DNA of 5,261 nucleotides from Fretibacterium sp. (GTDB lineage: Bacteria > Synergistota > Synergistia > Synergistales > Aminobacteriaceae). Of the stretch, positions 1 to 5,261 are shown piece by piece (the first letter of the stretch is position 1; every line of letters begins with the position of its first letter). A model generated the notes under the pieces. That model did no database searches and was not told where the DNA came from. It saw only the letters and a list, made by a program, of their open reading frames with translations. The stretch covers positions 1 through 5,261 of the forward strand of contig JAEEGY010000094.1 of the NCBI GenBank assembly GCA_016280565.1. Reading direction: 5' to 3'. A program made the translations under genes and the position numbers.

Positions 1-1
1 C

Positions 2-484
2 ATCGACGTGAGCGGGGGGGGAAAACCCCTCCTGTTACGTCCGGGGGGAATGTCCCGGGAGGTTTTGGAGGAGTTTCTGGGTGTTCCCCTGGGTGTTCCG
101 GACGGACAGAGCAAACGGCGGTCCCCCGGCACGCGCTACCGCCACTACGCCCCGGCCATCCCGGTGAGGGTATGGCGTCCCGGTGAGCCCCTGGTGCTGG
201 AGGATGGCCAATCCCCCGGCAAGTGGGCTTTCATGGGCCTGAGCGAGCCTCCGGCGCGTTTCGGGCACGTCCTGCGCTTTGCGTCTGTTGAAAACTACGC
301 GCGGGGACTCTTCACGGCTTTTCGGACGCTGGAGGGCTCGTGGAGAGGCATCGTCGCCGAGTGGCCGCCGGAGACGGGGGTCGGCCTCGGACTGAGGGAC
401 AGAATCTTTCGTGCCGCATCGGTATCTGAAGAAAAAAAGGGTATAATACAAGAGGTAGAAGCGAACTTTACGCTGGAGGAATGA
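2..484 (+). CDS. sua5: Threonylcarbamoyl-AMP synthase, Sua5 type (C-terminal part, cut by left edge)
   Basis: This enzyme family makes threonylcarbamoyl-AMP from threonine, bicarbonate and ATP, the first step of the t6A37 modification of ANN-decoding tRNAs in the cytoplasm. The reading frame is already open at base 2 (Ile-Asp-Val-Ser), so the GTG at 8 is an internal valine and not a start. About 160 residues are visible. LLLRPGG (residues 10-16) matches the end of the YrdC/TsaC catalytic domain. SPGTRYRHYAP (41-51) is the signature of the linker that reaches over the active site in Sua5 proteins. YARGLFTAFRTLE (99-111) and GLGLRDRIFRAAS (128-140) match the C-terminal Sua5 domain. This marks the long Sua5 form rather than short TsaC. 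The catalytic N-terminal residues lie outside the window. The stop TGA is two bases before the preferred start of the next gene. The last 20 residues are AT-rich and overlap a probable promoter. Confidence 0.9.
   Translation: MDVSGGGKPLLLRPGGMSREVLEEFLGVPLGVPDGQSKRRSPGTRYRHYAPAIPVRVWRPGEPLVLEDGQSPGKWAFMGLSEPPARFGHVLRFASVENYARGLFTAFRTLEGSWRGIVAEWPPETGVGLGLRDRIFRAASVSEEKKGIIQEVEANFTLEE
442..447 (+). promoter_or_regulatory. Candidate promoter -10 element (TATAAT) inside the 3' end of the sua5 gene
   Basis: An exact TATAAT consensus sits in a short AT-rich island in otherwise GC-rich coding DNA. Transcription would start near 454, giving the membrane-protein gene a leader of about 33 bases that includes its ribosome binding site. 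The -35 match at 17-bp spacing (TCGGTA, 419-424) is poor, 3 of 6, and there is no TGn extended -10. The hexamer alone could be a coincidence of the Gly-Ile-Ile codons, but its location and base composition make a promoter plausible. Confidence 0.45.
475..480 (+). promoter_or_regulatory. Ribosome binding site GGAGGA that decides the start of the membrane-protein gene
   Basis: GGAGGA directly abuts the ATG at 481, leaving no spacer, which is too close for ribosome positioning. The second in-frame ATG at 487 lies 6 bases after it, a normal spacing. The site therefore favours 487 over 481 as the start. It lies within the last codons of the upstream gene, which fits translational coupling. Confidence 0.7.
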
Positions 485-486
485 AG

Positions 487-2280
487 ATGCGTTGGATCAT
501 ATTGGCGTTATCCCTGGGCGCGTCCATCACGTCCATTATTCACGGAGTGTTCATGCTCTTTGGCTCCCTGTCCATTGGGGCGGGGCCCGTGGGGTTCCCG
601 GCCATCTGGCTGGCGAGCCTGCCCATCATCTCCGCGATAGCCGCGCTGATCGGCGGCATCGTCGCCTTCGGCGGAAGCCGCTGGGGCGCGCTCTTCCTTG
701 GACTGGCCACGGTCCTCTGTGCCTTTGCCCCTAAAGATATCTGGATATATGGCGGTCTTTACTGCGTTGGAGCGCTGCTTTGCATCTTCCTTCGCCCGCA
801 GAAGGATCGCGTCGATTATTACTATGACGACTTCGGTGAGGACCCGGAGACTTTGGACAGCGAGGAGGATGAAGAAGGCTACGAGGAGATGTACGAGCGG
901 CGCATGGCCCGAGGGGGCTCCAAGCGCGCAGTGAGCAGCCAGCCGCTTCCCTCCGCCCAGGAAAGCGCACCAAAGGTGCGGCGCCGGACATCCAAGACCT
1001 GCCCCTACTGTGGCGCGACCGTCGCGATCGAACACCGGTTCTGCCCGGAGTGCGGAGAGAGCCTTCAGGTCCCTGCCCACGCCTCCGTGCCCGCATCAGA
1101 GGCTGCCGCTGAGACGCCTCTGGAGACTGCGGCCGCTTCCCCGCTGACGGAGCCCCGGGAGCCTCTGGAGGAAACGTTCTCTCATTTGAACTCAGAGGAA
1201 TTTCAGATCGACCGTGACGCGGGCCTGCCCTCTGAGACTCAGTCCACCCCCAGCGTCCAGCCTTTGCGTATCGTTGAGCCCGCCTCTCCCTTTCAGGAGA
1301 TTGAGGAGGAAGAGCCTGTTGCCGCGCCGGTGAAGTCCTCCTCGGCGCATAAGGTCTTTGTCCGCCCTGAACGGGATGACATGGAACTCCCCAAGCGTCC
1401 CATTGAGATCGATCCTGATATGTCCTATCAAAAATTCTCGCAATATGCGCACAACCGCCGCGGCAAGTATCGCCGCCGCTCCATCGGCCGCCGCCTCCTC
1501 AGTATCCTGCTCCTCATTGTCGCTGTGGGAGGGGCGCTGTGGTTCCTCCTTGGGCTCAGGAAACTTCCTGAAGGGGAGCTCCCGCCTGCGGTGCGGCCCA
1601 TCAGCAATCCCACTGTGGTGGAGGAGAAGAAGGACGACGTCCTCGTTCAGCCCGTTAAGCCACAGGCTCCTGCGGCGCCAGATGCGCTTCCCGCTTTCAA
1701 GCCGGAACGGTCGCCCAAGCGGGGCGTCATCACACGCACTAACGTGAATATGCGGTCGGAGCACAACACGTCGTCGAAGAAGGTCGCCACGCTGGGCCAG
1801 AACACGCGCTTTGATATCTTAGAGTCGTGGTCGGGACAGGGCTATTCGTGGTATCGGATCCGCACCCAGGGCCAGAACAAGGAAGGCTGGGTCCGCGGGG
1901 ACCTTCTGCAGCTGCTGGGCGGGGAGCTGCCCGCGGGGTACACGAAAGCGCTCCTCGGGACCTTTGGCAAGAACAGGTCGGAGCTGACCGATAAGCTGGG
2001 CCAGCCCTCCAAATCTACGAACACCACGATGGATTGGAACGGCCTGACCGCGACCTTGCGGGGTGAAGATGTCTCTCGTCTCCGTCTGACGAACAACCAG
2101 CGCGAGCTGAAGAACGGCCTCAAGGTAGGAATGTCCCAGACGGCGCTCCTCCAGCTCATGGGCTATCCATCCAGCATTTCCCAGAAGCAGATGCAGTACA
2201 ACGAGGGCGGTAAGGCGGGCGTGACTGTTCAGCTCAACAACAACGCTATCCAGAACATCACGGTCAGCGAGATACGGTAA
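487..2280 (+). CDS. Multi-domain membrane protein: 4 TM helices, zinc ribbon, fifth TM helix, SH3-like domain and two C-terminal repeats
   Basis: I do not recognise this gene as a named family. Numbering from the ATG at 487 gives 597 residues. Four hydrophobic helices lie at about 2-26, 37-62, 66-82 and 84-102. They are followed by an acidic stretch (109-137, rich in Asp, Glu and Tyr). A zinc ribbon follows, CPYC-x10-CPEC, with C172, C175, C186 and C189. A Pro/Ala/Glu-rich, probably disordered linker runs to about 300. A very basic segment (324-336) precedes a fifth helix (337-357). By the positive-inside rule the zinc ribbon is cytoplasmic and the C-terminus is outside. Outside come a Pro-rich spacer, a bacterial SH3-like domain (413-477, with NVNMRSEHNTSSKKVATLG and EGWVRGDLL) and two related units (494-519 and 548-573). 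SH3 domains of this type often bind cell-wall peptides, so an envelope sensing or anchoring role is possible, but that is inference. The ATG at 481 would add two residues and overlap the previous stop. A terminator follows the gene. Confidence 0.85.
   Translation: MRWIILALSLGASITSIIHGVFMLFGSLSIGAGPVGFPAIWLASLPIISAIAALIGGIVAFGGSRWGALFLGLATVLCAFAPKDIWIYGGLYCVGALLCIFLRPQKDRVDYYYDDFGEDPETLDSEEDEEGYEEMYERRMARGGSKRAVSSQPLPSAQESAPKVRRRTSKTCPYCGATVAIEHRFCPECGESLQVPAHASVPASEAAAETPLETAAASPLTEPREPLEETFSHLNSEEFQIDRDAGLPSETQSTPSVQPLRIVEPASPFQEIEEEEPVAAPVKSSSAHKVFVRPERDDMELPKRPIEIDPDMSYQKFSQYAHNRRGKYRRRSIGRRLLSILLLIVAVGGALWFLLGLRKLPEGELPPAVRPISNPTVVEEKKDDVLVQPVKPQAPAAPDALPAFKPERSPKRGVITRTNVNMRSEHNTSSKKVATLGQNTRFDILESWSGQGYSWYRIRTQGQNKEGWVRGDLLQLLGGELPAGYTKALLGTFGKNRSELTDKLGQPSKSTNTTMDWNGLTATLRGEDVSRLRLTNNQRELKNGLKVGMSQTALLQLMGYPSSISQKQMQYNEGGKAGVTVQLNNNAIQNITVSEIR
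1966..2205 (+). repeat. Two diverged protein-level repeats in the C-terminus of the membrane protein
   Basis: Residues 494-519 and 548-573 of the membrane protein align without gaps at a constant offset of 54. Shared positions are G494/G548, L500/L554, G505/G559, P507/P561, S508/S562, M515/M569, W517/Y571 and N518/N572. The pattern G-x5-L-x4-G-x-P-S followed by M-x-(W/Y)-N recalls the helix-turn and first strand of BamE/SmpA-like small domains. That fold assignment is inference. The DNA has diverged, so this is an old duplication and not a recent one. Confidence 0.6.
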
Positions 2281-2309
2281 AGAGGTAACATAACGACCGT
2301 TTAGCCTTT

Positions 2310-2337
2310 AATGCGGGGCCTTTTGCCCCGCATTTTT
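2310..2337 (+). terminator. Intrinsic terminator after the membrane-protein gene
   Basis: A perfect 10-bp stem (AATGCGGGGC at 2310-2319 pairing with GCCCCGCATT at 2325-2334) has a five-base CTTTT loop and runs into TTTTT (2333-2337). This is a textbook Rho-independent terminator for the sua5/membrane-protein transcript. It ends only 23 bases before the uvrB start codon, which leaves no room for a full promoter between them. Confidence 0.88.
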
Positions 2338-2360
2338 GAACGATCCCCGGGAGGTGCGGC

Positions 2361-4409
2361 ATGATTCAGAAGAACTTTGTTCTCCACTCGGAGTGGCCCG
2401 CAGCGGGGGACCAGCCAGAGGCCATTGAGGCCCTGATACGCGGGCTGAAGGAGGGCAGCCGCCGCCAGACGCTCATGGGCGTCACGGGTAGCGGAAAAAC
2501 TTTCACCATGGCCAACGTTATCGCGGAGATGAATCGTCCGGCTCTGGTGCTGGCCCACAACAAGACCCTCGCCGCGCAGCTCTACAGCGAGTTCAAGACG
2601 TTCTTCCCGGAGAATGCCGTCCACTACTTTGTCAGTTACTACGACTACTACCAGCCGGAGGCGTACATTCCTTCCAGCGACACCTACATCGAGAAGGACG
2701 CCTCCGTCAACGACCGCATCGAGCGGTTGCGCCTGGCCGCGACGAAGGCCCTCATCGAGCGGCGGGACGTGGTGGTGGTGGCGAGCGTGTCCTGCATCTA
2801 CGGCCTGGGGGAGAAGGTGAACTACGAAAACGCCATCTTCTCGTTCCGGGAGGGCGAGCAGATCGAACACCGCGACTTTTTGGAGCGCCTGATGGAGAAC
2901 TACTACGAGCGCAACGACTCCTCGCCGGAGCCGGGAAAGTTTCGCGTCCGGGGCGACACCATCGAGATCCTTCCCGCCTACGACGAAAACTGCATCCGCG
3001 TGACGTTCTTTGACGATGAAATTGAGCGCATTGACATCATCGACCCTCTGACCGGGCACCTGGTGGAACATACGCCGGAGGCGTCGGTGTTCCCCGCGCA
3101 GCACTACGTCACCCAGACGGACGCCATCGCCCGCGCCGTGCCCCTCATTGAGGAGGAGCTGTCCCGGGTGAAGGAGCGCTTCACGGCGGAGGGAAAGCTC
3201 CTGGAGGCTCAGCGGATCGAGATGCGGACGCGCTACGACCTGGAGATGCTCACCGAGGTGGGCTACTGTTCCGGCATTGAGAACTACTCCGTCTATCTGG
3301 ACGGGCGGCAGCACGGCGAGCCCCCCGGCACGTTCATCGACTTCTTCCCGGATGACTACCTGCTGTTCGTCGACGAGTCTCACATCACGCTTCCCCAGGT
3401 GCGGGGGATGTTCAACGGCGATCGCGCCCGCAAGACGGTCTTAGTTGAGAATGGGTTTCGCCTGCCCTCCTGCCTGGACAACCGGCCCCTGCACTGGGAG
3501 GAGTTTGAGGGGCACATGCACACGGCGGTGTTCGTCTCCGCCACGCCGGGGGACTATGAGAAGGAGGTCTCCACTCAGGTGGTGGAGCAGATGATCCGTC
3601 CGACGGGCATTCCCGACCCGCTGGTGGAGGTCCTTCCCGCCCGGGGGCAGGTGGACGATCTGGTGGAGCGGCTGCGCACCGTCAGCGAGCGGGGGCAGCG
3701 GGCTCTGGTGCTGACGCTGACCAAGCGGTCCTCCGAGGACCTGGCGGACTATCTGAGCGAGCTGAAGTTCAAGGTCCGCTACATCCATTCGGAGCTGAAC
3801 ACCTTTGAGCGGGCGGAGCTCATCCACGATCTGCGGACCGGGGCGGTGCAGGTGTTGGTGGGGATCAACCTGCTGCGTGAGGGGATGGACCTGCCGGAGG
3901 TGACGCTGGTGGCCATCCTGGATGCGGACCGGGAAGGGTATCTGCGGTCCTACCGCTCCCTCATCCAGATCATGGGCCGGGCCGCGCGCAACGTGGAAAG
4001 CCAGGTCATCCTCTACGCGGACACGGAGACGGAGAGCATCCGCCAGGCTGTGGAGGAGACCCGCCGACGCCGGGAGAAGCAGATGGCCTTCAACGAGGCC
4101 CACGGCATCGTGCCCCGCAGCGTGGAAAAGGAGATCACGAACCTCCTGCCGCCGGAGCTGGCCGCCGCCTACAGCGTCTCCGGCACGGGCAAGGCGGAGG
4201 CGCCGCGAAGGACCGCCGCCCAGTCCATGACCATCCGGGAGATGGAGCAGGCCATGTGGGAGGCCGTGGAGAAGCTGGACTTCGAGCGGGCTGCCGCGCT
4301 GCGCGACCTCATCGCCGAGACCAAAGGCGAACCGATAACAAGAGAGAAGGGCCCGGCCCCCAGAGACTTTAGGCAGCGCCGGCGCGCCCGGGAGCGGCCG
4401 AGAAAATAA
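2361..4409 (+). CDS. uvrB: UvrABC system protein B (excinuclease ABC subunit B)
   Basis: UvrB is the helicase-like damage-verification subunit of nucleotide excision repair. It is loaded on DNA by UvrA and then recruits UvrC for incision. The 682 residues match the usual family length (E. coli UvrB has 673). Visible motifs are Walker A GVTGSGKT (40-47), the damage-probing beta-hairpin YYDYYQPEAYIPSSDTYIEK (93-112), Walker B-type DESH (338-341), SATP (393-396), motif V VGINLLREGMDLPE (500-513) and motif VI QIMGRAARN (536-544). A UVR domain for UvrC contact lies at about 622-656. The start is supported by GGGAGGTG at 2349-2356, with GGAGG ending 6 bases before the ATG. After the UVR domain the protein ends in an Arg/Lys-rich tail (about 661-682). 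Neither uvrA nor uvrC is in view. A terminator lies just upstream and no LexA-type box was found. Confidence 0.98.
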   Translation: MIQKNFVLHSEWPAAGDQPEAIEALIRGLKEGSRRQTLMGVTGSGKTFTMANVIAEMNRPALVLAHNKTLAAQLYSEFKTFFPENAVHYFVSYYDYYQPEAYIPSSDTYIEKDASVNDRIERLRLAATKALIERRDVVVVASVSCIYGLGEKVNYENAIFSFREGEQIEHRDFLERLMENYYERNDSSPEPGKFRVRGDTIEILPAYDENCIRVTFFDDEIERIDIIDPLTGHLVEHTPEASVFPAQHYVTQTDAIARAVPLIEEELSRVKERFTAEGKLLEAQRIEMRTRYDLEMLTEVGYCSGIENYSVYLDGRQHGEPPGTFIDFFPDDYLLFVDESHITLPQVRGMFNGDRARKTVLVENGFRLPSCLDNRPLHWEEFEGHMHTAVFVSATPGDYEKEVSTQVVEQMIRPTGIPDPLVEVLPARGQVDDLVERLRTVSERGQRALVLTLTKRSSEDLADYLSELKFKVRYIHSELNTFERAELIHDLRTGAVQVLVGINLLREGMDLPEVTLVAILDADREGYLRSYRSLIQIMGRAARNVESQVILYADTETESIRQAVEETRRRREKQMAFNEAHGIVPRSVEKEITNLLPPELAAAYSVSGTGKAEAPRRTAAQSMTIREMEQAMWEAVEKLDFERAAALRDLIAETKGEPITREKGPAPRDFRQRRRARERPRK

Positions 4410-4436
4410 AAAAAAGATTTTCAGGAGGAAAACATC

Positions 4437-5000
4437 ATGTCAAAATCACTTTTGGTTGTGGACTGCCAGTATGACTTCATCGACGGCACGTTGGCCTGCG
4501 GAGGCGCGGAGGCCGCGGTGAAAAAGATCGTTGCCTACATCAACGCTCACCCTGATATGAAAGTGTTGTACTCGGCGGACTGGCACAGCCCCAGGCACTG
4601 CAGTTTCATGGAGAACGGTGGCACATGGCCGGTACACTGCGTGGCGGGGACCCACGGCGCGGCCCTTCACGAGATGTTCTCCCGGGATGTGCTCCGCCCG
4701 GAGCAGCGCCCCGGCGACGCCACGGTCTATCACAAGGGCACGGACGACGGCCGGGAGGAGTACTCCGCCTTTGAGGCCAAGAACGCCGCAGGCCGCACTG
4801 TGGCTCAGGATGCGGGGAACGACGTTGTGGCCTGCGGCATCGCCAGCGAGTTCTGTGTTAGGGAGAGCGTGCTGGCCCTGCTGGGGGCGGGCCGGCGGGT
4901 GACGCTCCTGACGGACGCCCTGGGCTGGGTGGACGAGGCGGAACACCACAAAAATTTGAAGGACCTTGAGGCGCAGGGAGTTCAGTTAGCCAGGGCGTAA
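4437..5000 (+). CDS. pncA: Probable nicotinamidase (isochorismatase-like cysteine hydrolase)
   Basis: Nicotinamidase converts nicotinamide to nicotinate and ammonia in the cytoplasm, feeding the Preiss-Handler route of NAD salvage. The 187 residues match the family (about 186-213). The catalytic triad is visible: D9 in VVDCQYDF, K100 in YHKGTD, and C140 in GIASEFCVRESV, which also carries the conserved cis-peptide region. Metal ligands fit D48 and H50 (ADWH), H54 and H67 (TWPVHCVAGTHGA). The TWPxHC motif and YSAFE (109-113) point to nicotinamidase rather than isochorismatase or ureidoacrylate hydrolase. A relative acting on another amide cannot be excluded. The start is well supported by AGGAGG at 4423-4428, 8 bases before the ATG. 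The gene lies 27 bases after uvrB with no terminator between them, so co-transcription is likely. Two hairpins follow it. Confidence 0.85.
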   Translation: MSKSLLVVDCQYDFIDGTLACGGAEAAVKKIVAYINAHPDMKVLYSADWHSPRHCSFMENGGTWPVHCVAGTHGAALHEMFSRDVLRPEQRPGDATVYHKGTDDGREEYSAFEAKNAAGRTVAQDAGNDVVACGIASEFCVRESVLALLGAGRRVTLLTDALGWVDEAEHHKNLKDLEAQGVQLARA

Positions 5001-5013
5001 CGGAGTGAACGAA

Positions 5014-5040
5014 GCGGGAGCCCGGCAAAAGGGATCCCGC
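5014..5040 (+). other. Hairpin just after pncA, without a U-tract
   Basis: GCGGGA (5014-5019) pairs with TCCCGC (5035-5040). After one G/A mismatch, CCC (5021-5023) pairs with GGG (5031-5033), leaving the loop GGCAAAA. It starts 13 bases after the pncA stop and is followed by GTTAAATC, so it is not a standard terminator. It could stabilise the 3' end of the messenger or belong to the repeat-rich intergenic region. Confidence 0.55.
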
Positions 5041-5055
5041 GTTAAATCTGACGAA

Positions 5056-5079
5056 TAAGCCCCCCTTGCGGGGGGCTTA
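5056..5079 (+). terminator. Strong GC hairpin, probable terminator of the uvrB-pncA transcript
   Basis: A perfect 10-bp stem (TAAGCCCCCC at 5056-5065 with GGGGGGCTTA at 5070-5079) closes a TTGC loop. Downstream on the + strand the sequence is T-rich but interrupted (GATGTTTGTGCTTCTC), so termination may be partial. On the opposite strand the loop reads GCAA, a stable GNRA tetraloop, and the stem runs into TTATT. The element could therefore also stop a convergent transcript from the right. Confidence 0.7.
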
Positions 5080-5132
5080 GATGTTTGTGCTTCTCTTATT
5101 TCTGCTTCTTCCTTGACGCTATCAGCGCTGGG

Positions 5133-5158
5133 GCCTCCGCGAGGCGATTACGCCTCGC
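5133..5158. repeat. Short inverted repeat with two mutually exclusive pairings
   Basis: GCGAGGCG (5139-5146) and CGCCTCGC (5151-5158) form a perfect 8-bp stem with an ATTA loop. The same GAGGC (5141-5145) can instead pair with GCCTC at 5133-5137 around a three-base loop. The 8-bp form is clearly the stronger. It lies 7 bases before the large nested palindrome and is probably part of the same intergenic element. Confidence 0.6.
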
Positions 5159-5165
5159 TCCGACA

Positions 5166-5224
5166 CGGCCGACCAACTCGACGCCGCAAGCCTGTCGGCT
5201 TGCGTGAGCCGAGTTGGTCGGCCG
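5166..5224. repeat. 59-base nested palindrome, probable intergenic palindromic element
   Basis: The outer arms CGGCCGACCAACTCG (5166-5180) and CGAGTTGGTCGGCCG (5210-5224) are perfect 15-bp inverted repeats. Inside them CGCAAGCC (5185-5192) and GGCTTGCG (5197-5204) form a second perfect 8-bp stem with a TGTC loop. A 4-by-5-base internal loop separates the two stems. No U-tract follows on either strand, so it is not an ordinary terminator. Candidates are a REP/MITE-like dispersed repeat or a structured RNA. Its boundaries are unknown because the element may continue past the right edge. Confidence 0.65.
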
Positions 5225-5261
5225 CAAAGGTAAACATTGCCAGACTGGCCGCGCCCAGGCC

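Larger units (their letters stand above)
5001..5261. other. Intergenic region after pncA, no supported gene
   Basis: This 261-base stretch holds the four hairpins listed separately and no coding region I can support. On the minus strand all three frames are open in from the right edge, ending at stops at 5148-5150, 5122-5124 and 5096-5098. With such GC-rich palindromic DNA this is weak evidence for a gene. A further short pairing, GGCC (5247-5250) with GGCC (5258-5261), lies at the edge itself and may begin another hairpin. Confidence 0.6.

Noticed and set aside
8..10. GTG as the start of the first gene
   Set aside because: The frame continues to the left edge, and the preceding Ile-Asp fits the Sua5 family pattern before the conserved LRPGG segment, so the gene begins outside the window.
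2263..2291. Promoter for uvrB with a TAACAT -10 at 2286-2291
   Set aside because: The -10 matches only 4 of 6 and the paired -35 position (GTCAGC) is not recognisable, so I could not support a site.
2338..2360. Possible SOS (LexA) box upstream of uvrB, starting with GAAC at 2338-2341
   Set aside because: The second half-site is missing. Neither GAAC-N4-GTTC nor CTGT-N8-ACAG is present between the terminator and the start codon.
2301..3383. Long minus-strand open frame of 360 codons opposite uvrB
   Set aside because: It is the antisense shadow of uvrB in GC-rich DNA. Its product is low-complexity (Val, Leu, Arg, His, Asp) with no recognisable domain, while the + strand carries every UvrB motif.
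5113..5141. Promoter with a TTGACG -35 at 5113-5118
   Set aside because: The -35 is a 5-of-6 match, but at 17 bp spacing the sequence is GC-rich (TCCGCG) with nothing like a -10.
5166..5224. Integron attC site
   Set aside because: CAAC and GTTG flank the palindrome and recall attC core sites, but both core motifs deviate from consensus (GACCAAC, GTTGGTC). The 15-bp stem also lacks the unpaired bases expected in attC, and no integrase or cassette is in view.

Overview
The window holds four protein-coding genes, all on the + strand, in a GC-rich bacterial sequence with strong GGAGG-type ribosome binding sites. The first gene is cut by the left edge. The high GC, dense packing and protein character would fit an anaerobic bacterium such as a member of the Synergistota (or a GC-rich Firmicute). 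That placement is a low-confidence impression, because no rRNA or lineage marker is present.

Layout. Positions 2-484 are the 3' part of a Sua5-type threonylcarbamoyl-AMP synthase gene (tRNA t6A modification). Next, at 487-2280, is a large, unusual membrane protein gene. It has four N-terminal membrane helices, an acidic stretch, a four-cysteine zinc ribbon, a long disordered linker, a fifth helix, an SH3-like domain and a C-terminal pair of repeats. A perfect TATAAT lies just upstream of it, inside the end of the first gene. A clear intrinsic terminator (2310-2337) closes this pair. Only 23 bases later starts uvrB (2361-4409), a complete nucleotide-excision-repair helicase subunit. It is followed after 27 bases by a probable nicotinamidase gene, pncA (4437-5000), with its own AGGAGG, so the two are probably co-transcribed.

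The last 260 bases (5001-5261) contain no gene I can support but are full of secondary structure: a hairpin (5014-5040), a strong G+C-rich terminator-like hairpin (5056-5079), an 8-bp hairpin with a competing upstream pairing (5133-5158), and a 59-base nested palindrome (5166-5224). I read the last two as part of an intergenic palindromic repeat that runs off the right edge.

The first, third and fourth genes are housekeeping: tRNA modification, DNA repair and NAD salvage. The least understood items are the membrane protein with its zinc ribbon on one side and SH3 plus duplicated repeat on the other, and the palindromic block at the right edge. I saw no CRISPR array, tRNA, rRNA, transposase or defence system.
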